DNA of 5,917 bases from Globobulimina sp. (lineage: Eukaryota > Foraminifera > Rotaliida), in assembly GCA_003354225.1 (NCBI GenBank), contig PIVH01000402.1:1-5917 (forward strand), given 5' to 3'. Each line of letters starts with the position of its first letter. Position 1 is the stretch's first letter. Made by a program: the position numbers and the translations under genes. Below the pieces are notes generated by a model, which was not told the DNA's origin, ran no database searches, and was given only the letters and a program-made list of their open reading frames with translations. This document shows positions 1 through 5,916 of the stretch, piece by piece.

Positions 1-102
1 GTTTGTAAACATGAAAATGTGGAGGAACAAGAGATTAGAGTAGAATTTGTAGCATTTGATATTATTTGGCTGCCAACACACGCTCCACGACACTCCATAT
101 AA
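1..102 (+). CDS. 3' end of an unidentified protein-coding gene (5' end outside window)
   Basis: Frame 1 is open from the first base and ends at a TAA at 100-102, giving 33 residues with no stop. The composition is protein-like: an acidic stretch with Glu-Glu-Gln-Glu-Ile-Arg, then an alternating hydrophobic strand (VEFVAFDIIWLP), then a short basic end. The alternating pattern followed by Trp-Leu-Pro suggests the last beta strand of a folded domain, but I recognise no family. A 33-codon open frame in AT-rich DNA can arise by chance, so the call rests on composition and on the AT-rich, stop-filled spacer that begins right after it. A perfect hairpin lies 154 nt downstream of the stop. Confidence 0.4.
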   Translation, partial: VCKHENVEEQEIRVEFVAFDIIWLPTHAPRHSI

Positions 103-256
103 CAATTTCCGGTATCATTTCTATATTTTTTGTTTGTTACTTTTTGTTTACATTTTTTATGGTTGATTTTTTTTTTAGTATTTTATATTAGTAATATTAC
201 ATTTATTATGAATGGATTTCTAGTTTTGAAGCAGTTCCAACGTTGTGAAACCTTGC

Positions 257-284
257 AGCAAGAATACTATTTAGTATTCTTGCT
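257..284. terminator. Perfect 12-bp hairpin, possible transcript 3'-end signal
   Basis: Bases 257-268 (AGCAAGAATACT) are the exact reverse complement of 273-284 (AGTATTCTTGCT), with a 4-nt ATTT loop. A perfect 12-bp stem with so tight a loop is unlikely to be chance. It lies 154 nt downstream of the left-edge gene's stop and about 240 nt upstream of the next start. Hairpins mark polyadenylation sites in mimiviruses, and foldback structures can also be transposon relics or small-RNA precursors. The terminator role is inference; the hairpin itself is seen directly. Confidence 0.35.
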
Positions 285-467
285 TGCAGAATGTAATTTT
301 TCCGAACATGGAATGAAAAAAACATTTAAAACACTATGGTGACAGTACATCAAATAATTATGAATTATGGCCTGCTATACAGCGATAAAAGTAACATGAT
401 TATGACATAATTGCGGCTGGCGGTCTATGTTTAGAAGAATTATGATTATGGCTACATGTTTAAAAGT

Positions 468-520
468 AATTAATAGCAATTAATAAATACTAAACAAACG
501 AACAAACACTATTATCCGTT
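468..520 (+). promoter_or_regulatory. AT-rich leader of the SAM-domain gene
   Basis: The octamer AATTAATA occurs twice, at 468-475 and 478-485, separated by 2 nt. It is followed by an A/C-rich, G-poor leader (ACAAACGAACAAACAC around 493-508) that runs into the ATG at 521. A doubled AT-rich element with a G-poor 5' leader is compatible with a compact promoter and untranslated region in a microeukaryote or large DNA virus. No recognised element such as AAAATTGA is present. This is a positional inference only. Confidence 0.2.
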
Positions 521-1717
521 ATGAGTAATCTCAAAGATGCAAAACGTGTACTAACTATCAATTTAAATTCAACAGTGTCCCAAGTATGCCATTACATAAG
601 AAAGATAAAATTAAAAAATTACACATTTGAAGATTTATTCGAAACTTTCAAAAATGAATGCATTGACGGAAAAGTATTCCTCAATCTACAAAAATCTGAA
701 TTAAACGAATTAGGCGTATTCAAATTTGGACGAAGGAATTCGTTACATGATCATATCAAAGAATTAAGGAAGTTAGACATCAATAAAAATTATGACAAAC
801 CAATTACAAATATTATGCGACGCAAATCCAACACAGTTAGCCCACCACCAATCGGCAGCCATTCACAAATGGTAATTGAAGACATGAATCGTCTTTCAAT
901 TAACACCAAAATGATAAATGAATGCATAATAAATTCAAGTAATCTTTCATTCGAATTCACGTTTTCTGATGAAATGCTGTTACCGGTACCGGCAATATCC
1001 GCAAATCCACCAAAATTGTACCCATCCGCTATGAGTATGAGTCCATCCGCTATGCGATCGTGCATTCCTTGTCTGCAAACAACAGCAAATGAAGTGGTAT
1101 TTATTGGTGTTTTTCAAGGCATTAATTTGGCTCAAAAAATATATCTTTTAATGAGCTTTGAAAATATCAAAGAATTTAATGGTGTGAGTATGTTAAATGT
1201 CAAAGAACTGTTAAATGAGTATGAGCCTCGACAATCATTCAAAACATGTCTAAATATCACGAAACGAGTCGATGGTTGGAATGTTGATGGAGTCTATGTA
1301 CAATTTAGTGCAATTTGTACATTTACATTTGATTTGTTACAGAACAAAGTAACGTCAATCAAAGCACTTCAAGTGGATGGAAAAATCAGTAATGTGAATG
1401 AGAGAGGTTTGATGTGGGTCAGATGTGCACTCAATGTCGTTGCAGTGGAAAAGGCACAAAATGGGGATGACAATGATGATAAATTTGGTAAAATATTGTA
1501 TGTTAATTTTGCAGACAATCGGAATGATGAATTTGGAGACCATTTCCATGGCTCTTATTTATGTCTTGCGCACTCTGATTCCTATTCAAATATGAAAAAG
1601 GGAGATGCAGTAAAATGTTGCTTGAAAGTATCATCGAGAGCGGATCCAAAAACTACAGATCATGCAAAGAACGAAAGACAGCGTTTTGTTCAAACATGGA
1701 ATGTGGTGCCCCAATAA
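521..1717 (+). CDS. SAM-domain protein with uncharacterised C-terminal domain
   Basis: A 398-residue uninterrupted frame. Residues about 19-84 match the sterile alpha motif pattern: an opening helix (VSQVCHYIRKIKL), Tyr34 and an EDLFETF helix, then Asp49-Gly50, the LNLQKSELNELGV core with Leu-Gly-Val at 64-66, Gly70-Arg71-Arg72, and the closing helix SLHDHIKELRKL. SAM domains mediate homo- or hetero-oligomerisation and sometimes RNA binding in eukaryotic signalling proteins. Residues 90-190 are a probably flexible, Ser/Pro/Met-rich linker containing a duplicated PSAM motif and a CIPC pair. Residues about 190-398 form a second folded-looking region with alternating hydrophobic strands (EVVFIGVFQG, VYVQFSAICTFTF, GKILYVNF) and an acidic Asn/Asp loop at 314-320; I do not recognise it. 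The start is the first ATG of the frame, just before the SAM domain. No signal peptide or membrane segment is seen, so the protein is probably cytosolic or nuclear. SAM assignment is fairly confident; overall function is unknown. Confidence 0.85.
   Translation: MSNLKDAKRVLTINLNSTVSQVCHYIRKIKLKNYTFEDLFETFKNECIDGKVFLNLQKSELNELGVFKFGRRNSLHDHIKELRKLDINKNYDKPITNIMRRKSNTVSPPPIGSHSQMVIEDMNRLSINTKMINECIINSSNLSFEFTFSDEMLLPVPAISANPPKLYPSAMSMSPSAMRSCIPCLQTTANEVVFIGVFQGINLAQKIYLLMSFENIKEFNGVSMLNVKELLNEYEPRQSFKTCLNITKRVDGWNVDGVYVQFSAICTFTFDLLQNKVTSIKALQVDGKISNVNERGLMWVRCALNVVAVEKAQNGDDNDDKFGKILYVNFADNRNDEFGDHFHGSYLCLAHSDSYSNMKKGDAVKCCLKVSSRADPKTTDHAKNERQRFVQTWNVVPQ
1022..1054 (+). repeat. Short direct repeat inside the SAM-protein linker
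   Basis: CCATCCGCTATG occurs at 1022-1033 and again at 1043-1054, 21 nt apart, so the repeat stays in frame (7 codons) and encodes two Pro-Ser-Ala-Met motifs. It looks like a small in-frame tandem duplication in a linker that tolerates length change. Confidence 0.6.
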
Positions 1718-1891
1718 TTGTTGAAAACAAAAAGTATAATTTAATTACATGTTTGTGTGTTGTGTATATTTATTACCATATAGTTACCATAATATATTTA
1801 TTAATCACTTTTTATAAAATTATGACCTAAATAGACATGAGATTTTTCTAAGATTAATCCAGAATATTGCAACAAGGATCGATCCATTGTC

Positions 1892-1929
1892 ATCTTTGAT
1901 CGAACATCAAGGCATAAACTATCAAAGAT
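1892..1929. terminator. 9-bp inverted repeat between convergent genes
   Basis: ATCTTTGAT at 1892-1900 is the exact reverse complement of ATCAAAGAT at 1921-1929, with a 20-nt loop. It lies in the 237-nt gap between the SAM gene's stop (1717) and the reverse-strand stop of the broken endonuclease gene (1955), so it is 3' to both. A separate 10-bp palindrome, GGATCGATCC, sits just to its left at 1876-1885. The position fits a shared 3'-end signal for convergent transcripts, but with this loop length the structure could be fortuitous. Confidence 0.25.
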
Positions 1930-1954
1930 CCATCAGGTATACATTGAGCTATAA

Positions 1955-2973
1955 TCAATTTCCAATCCATATTTGTGCAGAAGAAACTGATTCCATTTTT
2001 TCCGAGACCACTGCATGAGCGGATCCAGTAATATCATAATTTGTATTTCCTGCAGAATTGAGCATTTCGCAAATAAATCTGGTATTATCTGGCGTGTATT
2101 CCAGTTCATGCTCCAATCTTTCAGCAGAAATTGTATATAATGCTCCTAATTCAAATACCAAAGGGATGGTACTGTAATAATCTCGATATTGTTGTTTTTT
2201 ATTGTTTCCACCGCCCAATCAAATGTTAACTGATAATTTTCTTTTCCTCTGTTGTGTTTTGCGTGTAGTAATTTTTCTTTTAACACTTTAAATTGTTCCA
2301 AATATTCTGCGTGTTCTGTTTTACACTTCTGACAAAACCAATTGTTGCGGATTACTGCGCATTCTCTGCACAATGCACACTGTGCATGTTTTTCTTTTTT
2401 CTTATTTATAATGGCATTATTGAATGTGATAAAATATTCCATCAAGTTATCCATGTACACCACATCAAAACAGCTCCCTTGATTTTATATGGTATCTCTT
2501 CAAACAACTGTGGAGTCCATTGTTTCCGAGTGTTAAATTCATGACATATTAATGCAACGTTATATTTGTAATATCCAACACCATTATTTAGTCTCTCAAG
2601 CGATGCTTTCCAATCACTGTTACTTTTGCATACCATTGGCATATCAGTGTATTAAAGCACATTTCCCTCGTTGAAGGACCCATTGTCTTTCCATAAATTC
2701 TATTGATAGATCATATCCCGTACACCCATTTTTCTTTAATTTAATGTTGTGTTTGCAAATGACTGCAAGCCTTCTCAAAAATTCCCTTCTTTTGCTGTAA
2801 TCCTTACATTGTACGCAATTTCTTGCCTTGCTTTCATGAAACTGTGATACGTCTTTTAGCTCTTTGCATGAACGACATTTTTTGATTGCAATACTATTAA
2901 TAGATGATAGAAACCTGTGATTGATTTCTTTCGAAAAGCATTGTATTTTTGAAAATGTACATCTGGAAAACAT
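1955..2973 (-). pseudogene. Broken two-module HNH (homing-type) endonuclease gene
   Basis: Four consecutive reverse-strand frames together read like one endonuclease. Piece 1 (2973-2644) has a Cys-x-x-Cys pair (2877-2866), a KELKDVSQF stretch, a second Cys-x-x-Cys (about 2817-2806), a basic KRREFLRRL helix and the module start W..QRGKC (about 2682). Piece 2 (2642-2442) continues with DWKASLERLNN, a GYYKYNV turn, ALICHEFNT and QW, the hallmark second half of this module. Piece 3 (about 2475-2146) has a CxxCxxC...CxxC cluster at about 2379-2323 and LTFDWAVETI. Piece 4 (about 2218-1955) has a second, more divergent copy: YYSTIPL, SAERL, YTPDNTRFIC. Such zinc-ribbon plus HNH proteins are common mobile endonucleases in algal and amoebal large viruses, phages and some protists; they cut DNA to spread themselves. 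Frame changes near 2649, 2470-2485 and about 2180-2200, plus stops, mean no intact enzyme is made unless these are sequencing errors. The ATG at 2973 was chosen as the closest upstream of the zinc ribbon; the frame is open to 3078. Confidence 0.75.
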
Positions 2974-3670
2974 TATCTTTACTGAATCCAACTCAACGAT
3001 GAGTTTTGCTGGTTGTGCAATGTTATGCAGAGAATTTGTTGTCCTCTCGATACCAGTCATACCAGTCATATTATGCATTATTCAGCCATATGTATGTGAA
3101 TGGTTTCCATTTTTACCTCTAATTCCATTTTGCATTGGAATAATTGTCGGAGGTTGTGCTTCAACACTAATTGAGAGAATATTATTGAGTTTAATTTTTT
3201 GCACCTATAATGCAATCATACTGTATCCAATATCTATTCCTTTCTACATCATTCCATATCATTGGTGGTTATTAGTGAGTTATTCTCCAATGTTTATTCA
3301 CGTCGATCGATATCAGACTCTATTGAATATTGATGTAAATACAGTAGCAAATAAATTATGGTTTAGATTATGGAGCAGCTTATTTTGGAATCCACCGCTA
3401 TTGTTAGCATATAAAATTGTGTCGTATTTCAATGGGCAATTATCACCACCATTGGTGTCAATTATTGATGAAAATATATGTGTCGGCTGTCTACCATTGA
3501 CGGAAAAACATGTGACCCGATTATACAATGCGCCGTATAATATTCGGGGTGTAATCAACATGTGTTCTGAAGCTGTTGGACCAATTGCTTTATATCAAAA
3601 ATATAATATACGGTATACACAGTTCAAAACATTGGATGCTTCAAATTGCACTGTAATGACGGGATGGTAG
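2921..3670 (+). pseudogene. Truncated membrane-anchored PTPMT1-like dual-specificity phosphatase
   Basis: A 249-residue frame. Residues about 36-125 are strongly hydrophobic, with several possible membrane segments (38-56, 62-82, 87-110, 111-126), followed by a WFRLWSSLFWNPP interface-like stretch. Residues about 178-241 resemble the start of the PTPMT1 or plant-type dual-specificity phosphatase fold: IIDENICVGCLPL, then YNIRGVINMC, LYQKYNIRYTQF and KTLDAS. In this family the catalytic HCxxGxxR loop should follow some 40-60 residues later. Instead the frame runs into eight unrelated residues and a TAG (3668-3670), and I find no catalytic loop on the forward strand before 3975. The family dephosphorylates phosphatidylglycerophosphate or phosphoproteins at membranes; without Cys and Arg this version should be inactive. 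The break coincides with the start of a reverse-strand coding fragment at about 3645. Translation may begin at the first ATG (2921) or at the ATG at 2999, which is clear of the endonuclease overlap. An expressed catalytically dead protein is possible, so I call it a probable pseudogene. Confidence 0.6.
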
Positions 3671-3974
3671 CAAACTGTGTCTTGCATTGTAACACAAAGT
3701 GATTCTGTATGTCGTACGCTATAATTATAAGGTTGATATGCAACAAATGAATTGTTAAATATTGTGTTGTTGTTTATTGTGATATTATGTGATTGACATT
3801 CTGTCGGTATTGTGGGTGTTGACTGGGAATATGTTGAATTTTGTGGTTGAGGCATGTCATTGCAACATTTATCGCTTTCATAAATGTGTTGGTTTCGCCA
3901 ACATCACATCCTTTCTGTCGAACATATAAAATATTACTACTTGAATATTGTGTAATGATTGGCGAAGTTGATGA
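3645..3974 (-). pseudogene. Frameshifted fragment of a secreted or ectodomain glycoprotein
   Basis: On the reverse strand, an open frame coming from about 3974 reads NILYVRQKGCDVGETNTF, then a change of frame at about 3878-3884 continues with CCNDMPQPQNSTYS and onwards to about 3645, ending near CYHPVITVQ. The second part (ATG at 3855) holds five N-glycosylation sequons in 41 residues (Asn6, 24, 29, 34 and 44) and Cys20, Cys54 and Cys62, typical of an extracellular domain. No signal peptide, start or natural end is visible, so this is an internal fragment. It starts where the forward phosphatase homology stops and ends next to the forward Pro-Thr stalk, so it may be a displaced part of the downstream membrane protein. 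The forward frame at 3841-4050 over this stretch is a shadow. Coding character is moderately supported; identity is unknown. Confidence 0.4.
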
Positions 3975-4088
3975 GCCGATCCAACCACAGATCCCACGGC
4001 TGATCCAACCAAATCACCAACAAATAAACCAACGCGTGATCCCACTGTAAGTAATGGCTATGATTCTTATTTCGAGATTACTTATTTA
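3975..4088 (+). other. Start-less in-frame 5' extension of the membrane protein: Pro-Thr repeat stalk
   Basis: The frame of the downstream membrane protein stays open upstream of its first ATG to a TGA at 3972-3974, adding 38 codons without a start. Codons 3981-4046 encode a strict four-residue repeat, PT followed by two variable residues (TD, AD, KS, NK, RD) and a final PT. This is followed by about 14 residues leading into the ectodomain. Pro-Thr tetrad repeats of this kind occur as extended, probably O-glycosylated stalks in surface proteins of diatoms, oomycetes and other protists. Their presence in frame suggests the real protein once began further upstream and that its 5' part is lost, rearranged or joined by splicing. 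A CAG/GAG-type acceptor could be the AG at 3974-3975. Confidence 0.65.
3981..4046 (+). repeat. 12-nt repeat units encoding PTxx tetrads
   Basis: Five 12-nt units plus a half unit, each beginning with a CCN-ACN pair (Pro-Thr) and diverged at third positions. Third-position divergence with Pro-Thr kept suggests past selection on the protein, not a recent DNA expansion. Confidence 0.65.
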
Positions 4089-5885
4089 ATGGAAAATTGT
4101 ACCGATCGAGTTTTGAAACTAATAACAGAAAATGCACCAAATGTATTTGCAAATATTACATTGTTTGTAGAGGCCGCGTACGCTGAGGAAACTGGATTGC
4201 AATACAACAATTTTTGGGTTCTGATACAGAACGTGGATGATATTCAAATTGAAGAGATTGGGGATGATAAATCTGACGGAACTCTGCTTCGCTGGAGAAT
4301 TAAACGTAAAATATTTATTCATGCCAAAGTGTATTGCAATGAAGATTTTTGTAATTATTTAGCAACTTATAATCAACATGAATTTGAATCCAATACGCAA
4401 GCAAAAATTCGAAAATATTTTAATGAGACAGTTCTAATGAATGCAAACGCAGATATTGAGGATGGTGGCAATGGAATAACATTTTCAATTTATAAGGCGG
4501 ATGGCATTGAGGTCAAAGAATTAAATCCAACAATTCCCAATCCATGGTTTGATCCGGTAATCATTGGCCTTTTCTCATTTATTGGGATTATGATAATTTT
4601 ATCGATTTTTTCATTGTTGCATAAAATTCAAAAATTACCGTGTTGCACCAAAACTATTATTGACGATACAATGTGGTTCGTGCCAATGCTGTTCGCCTTA
4701 CAAATTTGGGATTTTGTGAGTGATATAAATTTAAGCATTGAAATGGTGTCAAATTATGGGTTCGGAGTCAAGAAAGGGAAGGAAATATTTTTTGTATGTA
4801 CATTGGGATCAATATTTTTTATAATTGTGCCATATACATTTAATTTGGTGATGGCGTGCACCATTAAACGCCTTGTATCAAGAAATGAAACTGCCGCATC
4901 ATATTATGATCATCGTATTGCTATATTTGTGACTATCGTATGTTTTTCAGGAAGCACCTTCACTGCGTTACAGTTTACCTCGTCTGCGATATTCGGACTT
5001 AATATAATTAATTCCGGATTGACTGATTATGAAATTAACGAATTATCCAAATTAAAAGTTTTTGGTACTATATTTTGCGAAAATGTGCCTCAACTTCTTA
5101 TTCAATTAATATATTCTTCGGCTTTAAATTCTATTTCGCCGAATGTTGTATTATCATTTACTGCGTCATCAATCAGTGTTATTTCTGCAATGCTTTCTTA
5201 TATTATACAACAACGGGATGGCAGTGATAAAAGAAGAGTTTATCGCTATAATTTGAGATTTAATAAACAAAATGGAATTGTTACTGCAGATGAAACAAAA
5301 TTATTATTGAAGAATAAAGGAAGGACAGAAACAATGTCAAAAATGATTGCGGAAATATTTCAAACTCCACATAAAAATATTCAAATTTCTAAACAATGCA
5401 TTCCAACACAATATGGATTGGTATTTTATGTGGTTCATTGTTTAAATGAAACTGAATTAAGGGATGATGAGAATGATTATGTGATTGCTGCAAAAGTGTA
5501 TGTCGAACAAGTATATAAACAATATGCAAATGAATTTAATGTCAGGTTTCGGGATCATTTTGGTTTACGTAATATTAATTATACCATCTCAATTAATAAA
5601 TCATTGACTGTCTCGATGACAAAGACCAAATCAATATTACTTAAAACTATTAAATCCGCAATAGATTTACATACCACACCAACTGCACAAATTGAATTAC
5701 AATCAGTTGGAACATCAAATGGAGATAAATTGGCATTTGGAGAGGAGAAAAATGATGCATTAGAAATTAAAGCCAATCAAGATACAACAACACAATCCGC
5801 CGAGTCATATGATGATGGATCAAAACCTGATATGTTTGATGTTCTATCAAATTCAGACAGTGAGGTACCATTGTTATATTGTTGA
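4089..5885 (+). CDS. Multi-pass membrane protein with ectodomain, XK-related-like core and cytosolic tail
   Basis: A 598-residue uninterrupted frame ending in TGA (5883-5885). Residues 1-150 are soluble and probably extracellular, with a Cys83/Cys88 pair and sequons at Asn3, Asn22 and Asn112. About six membrane segments follow: 156-178, 194-215, 232-258, 276-304, 322-346 and 351-373. Segment 2 carries IWDFVSDINLSI, with acidic residues buried in the helix. Segment 5 carries ENVPQLLIQLIY. The combination of an Asp-x-x-x-Asp helix and a Glu-x-x-Pro-Gln-Leu helix resembles XK-related proteins (phospholipid scramblase family); the similarity is weak and by eye. Residues 375-598 form a charged cytosolic tail with a possible alpha/beta domain at about 415-505 and an acidic, Ser-rich end. 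In-frame Pro-Thr stalk codons lie upstream of this ATG, so 4089 is simply the first Met, and a longer native protein is likely. Without its upstream part there is no signal peptide, although segment 1 could act as a signal anchor. Exact role is unknown; surface receptor or lipid-handling protein is inference. Confidence 0.85.
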   Translation: MENCTDRVLKLITENAPNVFANITLFVEAAYAEETGLQYNNFWVLIQNVDDIQIEEIGDDKSDGTLLRWRIKRKIFIHAKVYCNEDFCNYLATYNQHEFESNTQAKIRKYFNETVLMNANADIEDGGNGITFSIYKADGIEVKELNPTIPNPWFDPVIIGLFSFIGIMIILSIFSLLHKIQKLPCCTKTIIDDTMWFVPMLFALQIWDFVSDINLSIEMVSNYGFGVKKGKEIFFVCTLGSIFFIIVPYTFNLVMACTIKRLVSRNETAASYYDHRIAIFVTIVCFSGSTFTALQFTSSAIFGLNIINSGLTDYEINELSKLKVFGTIFCENVPQLLIQLIYSSALNSISPNVVLSFTASSISVISAMLSYIIQQRDGSDKRRVYRYNLRFNKQNGIVTADETKLLLKNKGRTETMSKMIAEIFQTPHKNIQISKQCIPTQYGLVFYVVHCLNETELRDDENDYVIAAKVYVEQVYKQYANEFNVRFRDHFGLRNINYTISINKSLTVSMTKTKSILLKTIKSAIDLHTTPTAQIELQSVGTSNGDKLAFGEEKNDALEIKANQDTTTQSAESYDDGSKPDMFDVLSNSDSEVPLLYC

Positions 5886-5890
5886 GTGAT

Positions 5891-5916
5891 TTGCGTTGGT
5901 CGTTAAAAAAACGCAA
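5891..5916. terminator. Hairpin directly after the membrane-protein stop
   Basis: TTGCGTT at 5891-5897 is the reverse complement of AACGCAA at 5910-5916, enclosing a 12-nt loop that is mostly A. It begins 5 nt after the TGA. It could mark the 3' end of the transcript, but the window ends here and the stem is only 7 bp. Confidence 0.3.

Larger units (their letters stand above)
103..520. other. AT-rich intergenic spacer
   Basis: This 418-nt stretch separates the stop of the left-edge gene from the start of the SAM-domain gene. It is very AT-rich, with a T run around 167-176 and repeated ATTATG-type words (for example AATTATGATTATG near 439). The only long open frame (130-342, 70 residues) is a low-complexity Phe/Leu/Ile translation of T-rich DNA, and I do not regard it as a gene. 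The one clear structure is a hairpin at 257-284, listed separately. I see no tRNA or other RNA gene. Confidence 0.6.

Noticed and set aside
130-342. Forward 70-residue open frame in the left spacer
   Set aside because: It is a Phe/Leu/Ile-rich translation of T-rich DNA, spans the hairpin at 257-284 and has no recognisable domain.
421-520. Mimivirus-type early promoter AAAATTGA upstream of the SAM gene
   Set aside because: The octamer is not present in the 100 nt before the start, so there is no promoter-based support for a mimivirus-like origin.
1615-1830. Forward open frame overlapping the end of the SAM gene
   Set aside because: Its first part is a shadow of the SAM gene in another frame and its second part is low-complexity translation of AT-rich spacer.
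2293-2544. Forward open frame opposite the endonuclease remains
   Set aside because: It is antisense to the zinc-cluster and HNH motifs on the reverse strand, so it is a shadow.
3860-3900. Candidate phosphatase catalytic loop (forward-strand His-Cys followed by Arg)
   Set aside because: It lies in a stop-bounded frame and lacks the Gly and correct spacing of HCxxGxxR.
3660-3950. DNA transposon bracketed by the TGTAATGA repeats
   Set aside because: The inner edges do not form terminal inverted repeats and nothing inside resembles a transposase; only the direct repeats were kept as an observation.
3841-4050. Forward 69-residue open frame over the glycoprotein fragment and Pro-Thr repeat
   Set aside because: It reads the Pro-Thr repeat in the wrong frame; the frame joined to the membrane protein gives a regular PTxx repeat, which is far more convincing.
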